From Prunus persica (Eukaryota; Streptophyta; Magnoliopsida; Rosales; Rosaceae), in assembly GCF_000346465.2 (NCBI RefSeq), contig NC_034016.1, positions 11,589,805-11,653,804 on the forward strand: 64,000 nucleotides of DNA. Direction: 5' to 3'. The translations under genes and the position numbers were made by a program. Numbering within the stretch: the first letter of the stretch is position 1; each line of letters starts with the position of its first letter. Shown piece by piece: positions 48,267 through 61,370 of this stretch. The notes beneath the pieces are model-generated. The model saw nothing but the letters and a program-made list of their open reading frames with translations, had not been told where the DNA came from and made no database searches.

Positions 48267-48302
48267 TTAAGCTCCGAAATCCGACCCGACCATGCAGTGC
48301 AT
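48267..48302 (-). promoter_or_regulatory. Upstream ORF (11 codons) in the ADC leader
   Basis: ATG at 48302 opens an 11-codon reading frame (MHCMVGSDFGA) with a second in-frame ATG and a TAA at 48269-48267, about 290 nt before the ADC start. Small inhibitory upstream ORFs have been reported in ADC leaders. It is real only if transcription starts upstream near 48530 as the TATA box suggests. Confidence 0.5.
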
Positions 48303-48553
48303 GTGACAGGATAAGGATGAGGAAGGAAGGTAGGTGGTTACGGGTTTTCACCTGAAAAATGAAAAAAAAAAAACAACGGAGAGGAATCTAAATTCGGGAA
48401 AATTTTCTTTACTTTTCCAGGAAAGGCCGAGAAAATTGCTGGGAAAGAAAATGGAGTTTCTAGTTGGGGAAGTTTTTTTTTCTTTTCTTTTCTTTGTTTA
48501 AGAATTCGGAAAGGAAGATGGAAGTGGCGAGAATTGCATGAAAGCCTGGGCGC

Positions 48554-48564
48554 CTTTTTATAGG
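48554..48564 (-). promoter_or_regulatory. TATA box of the ADC gene
   Basis: The minus strand reads CTATAAAAAGG about 585 nt before the ADC ATG. A start about 30 nt downstream would give a leader of roughly 550 nt, rich in CT tracts. Confidence 0.6.
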
Positions 48565-48599
48565 GAGGGAATCAAGGGATTAGGGTTGGGCCGGTGGGC

Positions 48600-51500
48600 C
48601 CCGCGTTTTTGATTTGGGCCTCGGCGAATAAAATATCTTTATTTTTAATTTTTTCCTTGTAAGTTCAATTTCTCGTGATATTATGTGGGACTGTCGTGGC
48701 CACTCAGCGTCGAGTTGCCGCGTGGCCCCTGTAGCAGGAATGGGGCCCACTTTTGGTCCGCAGCGGCTTCCGAGACATCTCGTGGTCCAAATTGTTCTGT
48801 GGCGAGAAAATGGGGGTAGGTTTTAAGATTTCGCGAGTGCGGTATTTTGTTGTAGGAAAGCGCGGGGAAGTTTCTTTCTCCCAGCGAGATCTGGGGTTTC
48901 TTTTTCCTTGAACGGCTAGGATGGAGTAGGTAGTTGCCGCTCGTGTTACTATTTACATTCTCTCGGTTTACAGGTGTAATTTGTAAAACTGATTGCATTT
49001 ACTATAAGGGTGCTGTTATTTCAACTCCCTGTTTTAGTTTTTTATTTATTTTATTTTTTCCACTAATTATATAAATTTAAAAATATATAATTTTATTTTT
49101 TCACTCATCATTATGTCAAAAGAGTTATTTGAACCCCCTTTCTTATTTCAAGTAAATTTTCTTTATTAATCATTAGTAGAGATATGCAGAACATGAAGTT
49201 GTGTTTCAACAGCTGAACATGGAATATAATCATACGGTAAAATATATGGGTTATGTGAATTGAATTTTTCCCCTACGTCCTAGATGTCATTTTTCAAATA
49301 TTTATCTTAAAAATTTTGAAGATAATGTGAAAAGGAAAATATGACTAGAATGGAAATAGCAACATTATTCAAAAAAAACACGAATTCAATTAACACATAA
49401 TTAAAGAAGTTACGTGCAGGTCAGGCATTGAAATCGATGGATTATACAAACTCACATATTCAATTTAGGAGAAAGTTACGTGTAATGTGTTGAAGGCGTG
49501 TCATGGGTGCTAGTCACTCGTAATTTTTTAATATGGTGTTATTTTATAGTATTGGACTTGTATGGTGTACATGGTGTTTTTCTAAAACTGAATAATTTTT
49601 ATTTAAGGTGTAAAATTATTATTATATTATATGTGAAAAACACCACATGAAGAATGGGTATCATACTTGTTGCGGTTAGGTCTTTGCCTGAGTTTAGAGT
49701 GTTCTCACAAAATCTCATATACTCAAAAATAATATTTTAACCTTGTAAAGGGTATTTTGGTCATTCTATTAATTTGGTTAGCTCTTGTAGGTTGAGTTTT
49801 CTTCTCTTGCGGCGAAAATAAATGCAAAGGAAAGGGATTTTCACACACGTCAAAGTGTCATGAGATTCGAATTTCAGTTTTTATTTGCTTCTTTTTTTTT
49901 TCATTATTTTGTTTTAATTTAAGAGAATGCAAATATTGCAAGAACCATGTAGCTGAAGATGTTAAAAGCATTTACCTATACATGCAAGGTCATGTATTAA
50001 AATGCTCCTTCCCTTAATATCGCTTGAATGAAATATATATATATATATATATATTGCAAATATTAGCCAAAGAAAAGGGAAATGCAAATAACTATAGGAC
50101 AATGCTATTTGCTTTCCTTTAACAAAATGCAAGAATACAAAGCGAGATGTTGTTTACTCATAGACATGTAATAACCGTCTCCCAATTAGCACTTGAAAAT
50201 ATCATTTAAGCCGATCTTGAGCATTGGTTTAAGGGTTATAGTTAAGCTTGAGCACCTCAGTACTCGGTTTAGCTCGGCTCATCCCACCCCAACAATAAAC
50301 ACAGGATGAATTCCCAATCTTAATTTCGTGGACTTTTTTTTGTGTGGCAATTTTTCATTTTCAATTCATGATTTTTCTGCGTGTGTTTTTTTCTTTTTTA
50401 TTTAGCCGAAGTTAGGAAAGGAAGGAATTTTTTGCCTTACACACACATTGTCAAAGTAACGTAAAAATTCGAGCTACAGACTACTAATCAGCCCGTCATG
50501 ACTCTTTTTCCGCTAAACCAAACACCTTTGGTCATTTTTGTGGCCTTGGGTTTAATGAAAAGAACAAATATATATGAGGCAAAGATTTTATAAAATAAAA
50601 AAACCGGTAGATATTTATTTGGCGAAGGTAGATATTGGGTGGGGTTTGAAACAATTTCGGAAGGCTTTCTTTAGCTGTTTGTTTAGCCTATTATTCGCGC
50701 GAGAATCTGCAAATTTGACGTCTTAAATTTCTATCAAAAAAAGCCCTGAGAGTGAGAGTGAGAGAGAGACCTTATTTCTCTATCTTACGCGCATCCCACA
50801 CGTAAACAACGTTGATAAAGAAAAAAATAAATAGAAAAGCTCAAAAGCATGACACTCTCTACCTCAAATACAGAAAAGTTCAAGAAGCTCCTTCCCAGCG
50901 CTACGAACATTAAATATAAAATATTAGTTTTTTCTATAGAAAAAATGCGATAATGATTTATTCATAAGAGGAGGTAACAAGTACCCAAAAAAAAAACTCG
51001 ACCAAGCTTTACGGGATTAGGTGAGCATCTCTACATATTCAGTCGTCACTCTAACTATTAGCCAACTTTTTTTTTCTCAAAGCAGCAAGGGAGACTTGGA
51101 GCATAGGCAAGCAAAGCGGTCGCCTAGGGCCTCCAAATTAGAAGGCCCTCAATTTTTATAAACCTCTATATATAAATATGTATGTTACTTAAGCCCAAGT
51201 ACTGTTTAAAAAAAATCCCAATTATTTACTCTCAAACTAAAAAAAGGAAACTTAATAAAAGACCAATTATATTTTTAAAATTAAACAAGTTTAACAAGTT
51301 AACCTAGTTGAATAGGTTAACCTAGTAGCATTAGCAAAAACAAAAAAAAACTTAGCAGCATATAGGAAAATCTGCTTTACTCAACACAAGAAGAAAAAAA
51401 AAAGCTGTTTATTATTAAATATCTACTACAAGAGGAAGCAATTTTCACGGAAGAACAAAAAGTTAAAAATCCACAAGATTATTGCTTATATTGTATATTA

Positions 51501-53345
51501 AAAAAAATATGATAAAAAAAGTTAATTATGTAAAATTAATTGATACTTTGACATCGAAAAATGCGGACGAGTAATATTTTGAGTATAAAGTCACATTTTA
51601 GTAGTTAGCCTGAAAACTCCAAAACATTAGAACCGCTATTAGCGATAAAAATGAATCTTACCCCTGATAGAGCGCCGTCTGTTCCCGTCAAAAGGCGGGA
51701 AAACCCAAAAACTAACTGCCCTTCGAAAAAGAAAAAGGTGTATAATTGGATTGGACTGACTCGCTTGAGGGGTCATGTTTTTGTTGGGTGTTATCTGAGC
51801 CAGGTTTTCACTGAGTCACCGCATGCCCCGTCAAATGAAATTATCTTTTCCTCCTCAGGACGCCATGGCTTGCGTGTGGCTCTGTATGCGAATTTACTGA
51901 AATGCCCTTTATCCCTTTCAGTCCTCCCAATACGCTTGAGATTTTCAAGGATCATGGGGGGCTCTACATGCAGATCCCGGAAGTGGTGCATGCCTTTGAA
52001 TGGACGACATTGACCCTCTGAGATAAGGCTTCATTTGAGACGTCGGATTGGACTGATTGTTGTTTTGGATTCGACTGGACCGATTCAATTACTATCGAAT
52101 TTCTTACGGCGACCACTTTTGTTACCATTGGATTGACGGGATCAACTTTTCCTATTAGCCCTTGTCTGGTTCCTAGAAAGGGATTGATAAAAAATTATCT
52201 CCTTGTAGCAATCCAATCATTATTTCGGCCAATAATTGTGTGACACTTTTTTTTTTAATGCTAAAAGAGGTCTTAAGTTTGAATTATAATTTTTTTATTA
52301 ATAAATGAAAAATTATTATTAAATAATTTAGTTTCACGTCCGAAACGAGACCGTAGAAGTAGAACTTGGCCTGATAATTAGTATAATACTAAAGATGAGG
52401 TACTACATGAATTTTGACATATGGGATGTTCTTTATTATTTTGGTCTTGCTTTAGATGGTTTATTATTTTGACACTATGGCAGGTACATGTTTATCAACC
52501 AACTTATCAATTACAACCTAGAAAAAAAAAATAGAATTATTAATTACACCATGGTAGCAAATAAATAGAAAGATAATTCAATGCTCTTTTGAGCTTTGTA
52601 TTTTCCGAGAAATTATTGTCTTGTATTGAAATACAGTCACTTGATATAGTTTGTTAGGTGGACGACATGATTATTTTTAAAATATAATATTAATAAATAT
52701 TCATTTCAATTAATAAAATTGACTTTTGGTGGAAATATTAAGTCAAAGATGAAGATCAATTAGACCTTTGCTATCTTCATATAATTAGGCAAAAGGAGCA
52801 AAGAGCCAAGGACAAAGAGTTAGTGGTTGAGGAAATCGACATGCATGCACAAGCCTTCTTCTTTTACCCGCAACTCATGCCATTGACCCTTTGACTTGGA
52901 ATGAAACTATTCTCTCTTTCCTTGCATGTCACGTGAAATTAAATTAGTTAATTAAGGAGAAGATGTGGATGTTGATATTTCATGACCTAAATCGAAGTTG
53001 TTATAGACATCTAATCATGTGGCAAGGGGTCCCGCCGAATATTCGCCAAAATGACTCAATCTACCCACCTAATTATGCTCTTTCCAAGGGTATTTTTGTC
53101 ATCATGCCACCATTAGATACCAAATCTCTGAAAACAATAGCTCCTCCTCGAATCTTGGATATCTTAGAATATTGTCACCTCTTTATGTTCTTTAGCTCAT
53201 TTTTGTAGTGTTTTATTTTTCTTATTCTTTGTTTGCCCGACAATTTTGTATTCATTTTTAGTTACCACATTTGATATTTGATATATCAAGTAAGGTTTAT
53301 TGCTAGATGAACTAGTATGTTATGCTACCAATTTATAACCATTCT
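48600..53345. other. Intergenic interval upstream of ADC
   Basis: AT-rich with no convincing gene. Contains (AT)n at about 50035-50054, and near 51110-51140 a GGTCGCCTAGGGCCTCC segment typical of old repeats. A 120-codon plus ORF (51651-52013) has no recognisable domain and is not called as a gene. Confidence 0.4.
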
Positions 53346-53349
53346 GTCA

Positions 53350-53973
53350 GTGACGATTTCGGGATTCGAAAGTCAATTGAGTAAAACTTATATACTAAAG
53401 TCAATGGTACGAGTGAATTTTATTAATAAACATAAAAAGATACACCTAGTCAAGGATGACCTAATGAGCCTTACCTTCAAATGCATCTCTATCTATAAAT
53501 AAAAGTTCCACAAATGCAAAAACTAAAATTAAAACCCAAAGTAAATGCAATGCAAAATAAAACAAAACTTTCGATGCTTAGAACTCTTAAATTCTTCAAT
53601 TATCAATGCATTATTGATATTATTAGAAAACTCTCTTTCATCCCTAATTAAACACTAGAATACTTAATTTTAAATTAAAACTATAATTAAAGACATATAG
53701 AAAATGGAGGGAGAAAGAAGATGCTGATGTCATGTAGCTAAAAGATAGAGAAACAAGCTGATGTCGCATAGCCAAAAGAGGAGAGAGAAAATATAGGACC
53801 ACCTGGATGAGTAGAGAAGATATAATGTAAGGTTTGCTTTTAATTTTTTTAATTTTAGACTGGGCTTATAACATAAGTAGGTATTTTTATAAAATAAAAT
53901 AAAATTTTGGACTAGGTGGACACCTAACCTACCATGTGCACAGAACCACCCATGGCTTCAATGATTTAATACA
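53350..53973 (+). repeat. Dispersed repeat, copy 1 (about 620 bp)
   Basis: Starts near GATTTCGGGATTCGAAAGTCA and ends near CTTCAATGATTTAATAC. It matches copy 2 at 55979-56596 along its length in the same orientation, including CAAGCTGATGTCGCATAGCC. No coding capacity. The class is uncertain, possibly a non-autonomous DNA transposon. Confidence 0.8.
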
Positions 53974-55978
53974 TAATCAAGTATTGTATGCTATTCCACA
54001 TCTTCAGTGAGTATTTTACTTTTGTTCTAATGTTTCCATTTATAATCACTCCCTTGGTAGTCAATTAATTTTTCGTCTAGTGTTACTTCTCTTTCTAATT
54101 TTTGAAGAAGTCGCAAGTTCAAATCCTTCATCTCCCCCTGCTCGCTCCCCATCCAATTGATAAATAAAAACTCTCCCCTAACACTGTATGTGCCAAAAGT
54201 GTTTGTGGGCTTTTGGAGAACATTGCGATGCCCTAGTCTTTTTGTAGGTTGATACTCAGTTGCGATGTGTTACTTGTTGATCAAGAAAGGCTTGTTTGAG
54301 CCCTTAGTTTGGGCTTGACGTTGCCCTTTTCTTTGGATGTGTTTGGCGAGCCACTACTAGTGTTTTACTCTTCTAGTAGAAAGAGAGAATGAGTAACCAA
54401 ATGCGAAGATGGTGTTGCGCCCGTTGATCTTAACCTCTAACTAAAGCCATTATGCTTCAAGTTGGGATTCTTGTTTAGATAGGTTCTTTTCTATGCCTCA
54501 GTTAAGAGGAGTTCAATATTTCACTTGCTATGAGACAAACTTGGAAGAAGCAACAACTTTAAATTGATATCAGATAGAAAGTGTAACAAAAGTTTAAATT
54601 TGGTGGTGTCCGAAAGGTATTATATTGTTGCAAGAAAGCAAATACGTATCTATTTAGATCAAATACATTTGATCTAAGAACAATAAGCAACCTAACAGGA
54701 ACCAAAGAAATGATTATTGGACAAAAACATAACTCCTCAAACATTACTATAATCTACTTGAGATAGTACAATGAGTCCGATGAAGGTGTCAACAGTATCT
54801 ACAATGCTTAGGAAAACTTGTATATACAAATTTGATCTTAGATCAACTAGAAAAAGTGACTAGCTTACAAAAATCATACAAAGCACTGATGTTGGCAGAG
54901 CATTATGATTACAAACTATAACAAAGTAATTTCAATCAGGAGTTGTCAACTGGGAATTAATCAGAGTATGTGTTTGGGAAAAGAAGAGAGTTTCAATCAG
55001 GAGTTGTCAACTGGGGACTCAAGAGATTGAGAGAGGATTTGATTCAAGTCCAAGCCATTGATTAGCTGTGAGATGTATTTAGCAAGTTGTTTGAGTCAAG
55101 TGTATTTAAAGTTGGTTCAAATAAGATGTTTGTTCTTGAGAGAAATTGGTTGTCCTTGAATCAATATCTCCTCCATTAATTTATAGTCTTTTTGGCTTCT
55201 CGGATTTGTCCTCTTAGTAAAAAGGGAAAGTCCTGATTACTGGTCTCTTCTCTGCAACTAAGTTTGGCGGTCTTTTGGATCTTCCTCAATTCTTGTGCTT
55301 TTAGCTGGCTCAGACAGGTTAGAGCGGCCGATCTTCATGGTTCAAATCGCATTTAATGTAGTTGTCTTGCTCTTCTCCCACCATATGACTTTCCATTAGT
55401 TGTCGAAGTCAGCTTTTAGTTCAAAATTGAATACTCGAGCTTTTACCCGAGTGAAAATAACGGTCTTCTAAGTTTCAGCCAAAAAACTTTCGAATAAACC
55501 ACACCATAGATCTTTGTTTATTTAAACTAATGACCTTCTTTTTGGGACCAATTATGACATGCCATGTATTGGCAGAGAATTGATTTTAAATTCATATATT
55601 CACATTGTTTGTTAATTTATGAATCTTAAAGAAAAGAAATCATTTTATCCGTTTTAGGGACTCAATCATATGACTTTGTAATAACCATTTCAATTTGGTT
55701 TTGAGATCATTATTTGATTTCTATGATATCCATCGGGCACATTCTGTCTGATGAGCTTTACTTTTCCAGTTGACCAATTTGTTTAGTCAACGTCTTCAAA
55801 GTCCTGCATTGTTCGATGCGTTTGGGCTTTTAAACATAACTTCTATCGAGCCCCATAGAATCAGCACATTGATTGCATAACTTGGGCTGAGCCAATTTTG
55901 ATCCAAACAAACGCATCTTAATATTGATGGTAATGCAGGCAAATCAGGGCTCGGTTATGTTGTTCCCATCTCCATCCA
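53974..55978. other. Intergenic interval
   Basis: No supported gene. A short local duplication repeats GTTTCAATCAGGAGTTGTCA at about 54928 and 54987. Confidence 0.45.
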
Positions 55979-56596
55979 ATGGCGGTTTCAGGATTCGAAA
56001 GTCAATTGGGCAAAATTTATATACTAAAGTCGACGGTACGAGTGAATTTCATTAATAAACATAAAAAGATACACTTAGTCAAGGATGACGTAATGAGCCT
56101 TACCCTCAAATGCATCTTTATATATAAATAAAAGTTCCACAAATGCAAAAAACTAAAACTAAAACCCAAATTAAATGCAATGCAAAATAATAAAAAACTA
56201 TTGATGCTTAGAACTCTTAAATTCTTAAATTATCAATGCATTATTTAGAAAACTCTCTTTCATCCCTAATTAAACACTATAATACAAAATTTTAAATTAA
56301 TACTATAATTAAAGATATATAGAAAATGGAGGGAGAAAGAAGATGTTGATGTGAAGTAGCTAAAAGATAGAGAAACAAGCTGATGTCGCATAGCCAAAAG
56401 AGGAGAGAGAAAATATAGGACCACCTGGATGAGCAGAGAAGATATAATGTAGGGTTTGCTTTTAATTTTTTTAATTTTGGACTGGGCTTATAACATAAGT
56501 AGGTATTTTTATAAAATAAAATAAAATTTTGAATTAGGTGAACACCCAACCTACGATGTGCACAAAACAACCCCTAGCTTCAATGATCTAATACAT
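55979..56596 (+). repeat. Dispersed repeat, copy 2
   Basis: Direct-orientation copy of 53350-53973 starting GGCGGTTTCAGGATTCGAAAG; small indels, including loss of the GATATTATT segment after TCAATGCATTAT. Confidence 0.8.
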
Positions 56597-57249
56597 CTTC
56601 ATATGAAAAATAAATAATATATATTTTAAACAAAGCTAATTCAAGTTAGGGATTAAAATACTATGTCCCGCCTCGTCCCGAACACCATACTCAAATAATT
56701 CATATGAGAGTCATAGGACACAACTAGGATGAATTTAACAATATATTCATATGAAAAATAAATACTATATATTTTAAACAAGGCGGATTCGGATTAGGAG
56801 CTAGACCCACTCTGCCCCATCCCTGAATTTGATTTCTATCTTTCATACCCAACCTCCATTAGCGTTGAAACAACGTGAAAACCCTAATCCGTAGAAAAAA
56901 AATGTCATCCTAGCCATGAGTAGTCCACCTAGTAGGACCCAGTGTGTTGGGCCCAGATTCAGACACAGATCTGATTTTCTGCTTTTTCTAGATTCTTAAC
57001 CGTTGAGGACTTCAAACCACGTTTAGTAGATTCCCCTAGGTCATTTAGTTTTGCTAGACTCACTAGTATTTGTTTATTCAGATCGTAACAGACCAATACT
57101 GCACACAAACATGGAAAGGTTGACCTTTTTCTTTTTTCTCTTTTGTCTTCATGTTCTTTCGGCTTTTGGCTTTTGGCTTTTGGTTTTTTTGTTTTCTTTT
57201 AATAGATACTTATTTTCATCTGGAAAACAATTCCATTCTTATCATGTAA
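56597..57249. other. Intergenic interval with a short direct repeat
   Basis: The block CATATGAAAAATAAATA(A/C)TAT followed by ATATTTTAAACAA occurs twice (about 56600 and 56748). No gene. Confidence 0.5.
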
Positions 57250-57551
57250 GAGTATCTCCAATTGATGTGTTAAAAGTGTCAACCGATGTGTCAAAGTTGA
57301 TGTGGAATGAAGGCTAAAGGTTGAGATGTTATATTTGACATTCCAAAAGCAAGATGGCAATGAATATTTTATTATTTTCTCTTTTTTTTCTCTTTTTAAT
57401 TAAAAATAAATCAACACTAAAATGTAATAAAATAATAATTTAATTTGACATATCGAGTAGAGTGTAAAGCTATGTAAGATGTCAAATTGCCACATCAACC
57501 ATCAAATTTAAATTTGATGTTTGGTATTTGACATCTCCCTTGGAGATGTTT
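57250..57551. mobile_element. Tourist-like MITE (302 bp), TAA target duplication
   Basis: TAA at 57247-57249 and 57552-57554. Ends GAGTATCTCCAATTG and the complement of AAACATCTCCAAGGG. Interior AT-rich with inverted GATGTG/CACATC words. Typical of PIF/Harbinger-derived MITEs. Confidence 0.8.
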
Positions 57552-58307
57552 TAAGTAGGAGTTTTTATATTTTTATTAATAGCAGCAGTGTGTTATATGT
57601 GCATAAGTTTTTTTTGTTTTTATTTTTATATTTTTAATAAATTATTTTTACATATATATCAAATTGTAATTCGTTAAAAAAAAAAAAAAAAGATATCTAC
57701 TTACGAGGAATGAGGGAAATGGAAAGAACCAGTATCTTCGAACTGTGTAATTTCCCCCTCCTCTGTGTAATCGCTCGTACTAAAAATAATAATAATAAAT
57801 CATCCGATTTTTTCTTTGTTGGAAATTCCCCAATCAGCTGTTGCTGTTGGAGACACAATAATGACTTCAATTACAGGTCAAGATTGTCATCTACATGTGT
57901 ATTAAATATTAGCATCTAATAAGGTGTGCCGACATTAACAGATGATGTTATTCAAATTGGACTATTTTCTGTTTTGCTTATGATAAGATTTCAATTGGAG
58001 TATTTATCTCTCTACTAACAGCTACCATTTGCAATTATATAAAAATTTGTAGGATAAAAACTTAATTACTTGTTAAATAAAATCAACTCTTTTAGACCTG
58101 AAAAAAAAAAAAAAACTACCGTACAAGCTAGTATTCGCTACAAATAGTTCGTTGGGTTATCATGGTTTATTGAGTAGTACATTTGATCAGTGATAACTTT
58201 GGCCCATGAAATGGTGTAGCACTACTTCTATAGTCTAATACACCATGTAATTGGTCGAATATATCATTTAAATGGTCATTTATCAATGTTTGTATTGAGC
58301 ACGTATT
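57552..58307. other. Intergenic interval
   Basis: AT-rich, no supported gene. Confidence 0.45.
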
Positions 58308-58315
58308 GAGTCGCA

Positions 58316-59521
58316 GGGTTGGATCTGAGATTTTTAGGACCCTGTGAGAAACTTAAATTGAAGCTCTCACATAATTTAATACTAAAATACTAAATTTTTT
58401 TTTTGCCATAACTTAATGTCATAAAGCAATTTTTTTATAACTAAAATTCATATCAAGTAGCATGTAATGACAATCACAAATCAAATTCTTAAAAGTTTTA
58501 ATGTTTGCATTTGATAAAGTTAAATAGTATATTCGGTACAAAAATAAGAGTTTTTTTTATGACAAAAAAATATGTTAAGAGAAATAAGTTTAAGTTAAAT
58601 AATTTTTTTAGTGGAAATAAGTACTTTTTTTAAGGAGAAAGCGTACACGGGATATATACTACTGTTAGTTTAGTTGGATTTTTTTCATGTTTTAATTATT
58701 TTAAATTTTGTTGTTATAATGAAAAACAACAATAATAAAAAAACCACAAGGTGTGGTGATGTTGGCAAACTACCACATTCATTTGGCGAGCTATCTGGTG
58801 CCTCAATGGCAGGGATTCGAAACCCGTTGGAAGCGCTTTGTGGCCAAGGACAAGCCGAACCCCGAGCGGGGATTAATTTCATCCTTCTAAAGACACCTCG
58901 TGGTATTTACCAAAATAATAATAATAATAATAATAATACAAATTGAATGACTTGAATAAGAATCGAACTAGGGATTTTTACCAAGGTACATGCACTAAAA
59001 CTCAGCTTCACCAAACACATTTTATTTGAGATATTTAGTGATATACTCATTTCTAGCACTAATATTATAAATAAACCATACACAATTGAATTTCTATAAA
59101 CAAACCCAAAAAAAATTCAAAAAATGACAGCTGACCTTATTGAATTTAATATTAATTATTAAATTACTTTGATGCCCTATCAAGTATTGAGGGTATTTTT
59201 ATGAGATTTTGGGGTTGAGCTTGTTTTAAGAAATTGATGTCAGTTTTGTAATTTATAAGAAGTTAAAAGCTTTTTTGTTATCTTGTAAATGAGCTTTGGG
59301 TGTATTTCTAAAGTTCATTTCATATAAGGTATTTTTATAATTTGGACCTCATATTGAGACTAATAGTAAATCTCCCATTTTATTTTTGAAGTATTGTACG
59401 CTATGATATATGTACACGTTTTATAATACTAAAAATTTAATATAAAGTAAAAAAATTTCAAGACCCTCAAAAATTAAGAGCCTTGTGCGGTGTCATCACT
59501 TACACTATGCCACGCCGCCAT
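58316..59521. mobile_element. hAT-like non-autonomous element, larger copy
   Basis: Bounded by the direct repeat GAGTCGCA (58308-58315 and 59522-59529), the 8-bp length expected of hAT. The left end (CAG)GGTTGGATCTGAGATTTT and right region AATTAAGAGCCTTGTGCGGTG match the family pattern 'CAG..CGG..GAGATTTT...GGGCCTTGTGC'. Both ends resemble those of 59931-60460. The middle contains a nested insert at about 58735-58936. No transposase seen. Confidence 0.65.
58735..58936 (+). repeat. Nested SINE- or LINE-tail-like insert ending in (AAT)n
   Basis: A GC-richer segment with AGGGATTCGAAACCCG, close to a Pol III B box, and a 3' (AAT)n tail lies inside the hAT-like element. The class is a guess from these two traits. 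Confidence 0.35.
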
Positions 59522-59930
59522 GAGTCGCATAGTCATCAGTCATAATAAATTAACTTGGGATAGCTAGCTAGCTAAAGCCATGTGTCCTGAAATGGACCAA
59601 ATTTCTCTAATTCTTCGTAGCTTATAGCTAGCAATAGGAAAAGATAAGGTGAGGCGGACCATCTAGAAATATAGATGAGGTTTGTTCAAAATTGGTGTTC
59701 AGCATCAGCAGAGTGTGACCACTTCCTCAATACAATAATAATAAGGCATGTTCGTTTTGGAGCTATTGTTGGCACTTAGGCATGCAGTAGCATTCAGAGG
59801 TGTCTGTGGTTGTTTAAGGCACACCCACCCAAAACCAACCTCCCCACAACATATCTTCAAGCTAAGCACTTGTTTGAAACTTGTTTGATATAATTAGATT
59901 CATATTTCACAATTATTGAGTACTTTAGAT

Positions 59931-60460
59931 CAGTGTCGGTTAAGAGATTTTGAGGGTCTTATGTAAAATTTAAACTGGAACCCTCATATAATCTAATATG
60001 AAAATACTAAAAAAGAGATTTGTCATGACTTAATGTCATAACATAAATTTTTTATAACTAAAATTTATCATCAATTTACATGTAAAAGCAATCACAAATC
60101 AAATTCATAAATTTTTTTAATATGTTCGGTAAAAAAAAAAAATTTCAAAAGAAAGAAGAAGGCATAAATTGTTTTTTGGTTTTGTTTTGGGTGGAAGAAA
60201 ATACTTGCTTTTGTTTTGGGTACTATTCAAAATTTTGTTGTTATAATGAAAATAGAATAAAAATACAAATAGAATGACATCACAAAGACTCAAATTTGGG
60301 TCTTGTACCAAGGGATATGTGCTAGAATTAAGCTCCATCAAATATACTTTTGTGTTGATGTGCTGCACGCTGGAGTATATATACATAGTTTTTCAAGAGC
60401 CCTCAAAAATTAGGGGGCCTTATGCAGTAGCACACTTGCACCATGCCAGAGCTGCACCTG
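59931..60460. mobile_element. hAT-like non-autonomous element, smaller copy (530 bp)
   Basis: Starts CAGTGTCGGTTAAGAGATTTTGAGGG and ends CCAGAGCTGCACCTG. Flanks CTTTAGAT and CTCTAAAT agree at six of eight positions. Left and right ends match 58316-59521; the middle is shorter. Confidence 0.6.
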
Positions 60461-61192
60461 CTCTAAATATATAAAAAAAATAAAATAAAATGAAAACTTG
60501 CTTGCATATTAGGTACTTTATCTTGACAATTATTTTTTCTTTAATTATTGAAATAGCGAATTTTGTAACTTCAAAAAATACGGTCAAGACGGTAAAAGGT
60601 TCAAGAGTTCAAAATGACAACAAATTGGAGTGCAAATTCAAAACTAAATTAGACAAAAAATGTACATGAAAAAAAAAATAAAAACAAAAACAAAGCATCA
60701 CCACAATTAATTAAATGTACATGACAAATTCAAACCAAGCCCACAAGCGTATTGATTCAAGTTTCGAGGGCTACAAATACGCGAGCATATTGTAATGAGT
60801 TTTATTTTTGTCAAATACTAGGGAGATTGTTTTCATAAATTATGTCATGAGGGCTACAAATACAATAGCCACAACAGCCACTACGACTACCCCAGAGGAT
60901 TTAAAACCACTTTACAAATAATATGGAGAGATCCATTAGCATTATTAAACTCATACAATATACCTCTACTCCAAGTCACACATGCCAAATACAGTTGGGC
61001 ATAAACGTATATCTATAAAAGCCAAGTATAACACCCACAACGCAAAGTACAAACCTAAACTCTCCCGTAGAAAGACCACAAACACACACCAAACTCGGAA
61101 GAGTTGAATGATGCACTTATTCAACATCAAAAGTTGGTATATAACGTTGGTTAGGTATTTGTCATATTTGAGTATGTATCATGTTTTGTTCC
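60461..61192. other. Intergenic interval
   Basis: AT-rich, no supported gene. Confidence 0.45.
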
Positions 61193-61286
61193 TTGCTTGG
61201 TATATTGAAAAGCCAATTCCTTGCTTGCTATATTGAAAGCCAATTCCTTGCTTGGCATATTGAAAGCCAATTCCTTGCTTGGTATG
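61193..61286 (+). repeat. 27-bp tandem repeat, 3.5 units
   Basis: Unit TTGCTTGGTATATTGAAAG plus CCAATTCC, starting at 61193 (28 bp), 61221, 61248 and 61275 (partial). AAGCCAATTCCT recurs twice more to 61370. Confidence 0.9.
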
Positions 61287-61370
61287 TTTTGTCCCTTAGA
61301 AAGCCAATTCCTTTCTGTTTCTGGGGTTCTTCCCCCCTTGCTCATAAAAAAAAGAAGCCAATTCCTAAAA

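Noticed and set aside
51651..52013. 120-codon ORF as a gene
   Set aside because: No recognisable domain, no splice partners and no supporting promoter beyond one E2F-like word.
58805..58830. tRNA gene suggested by a B-box-like motif
   Set aside because: No cloverleaf or A box at the right spacing; a nested repeat is more likely.
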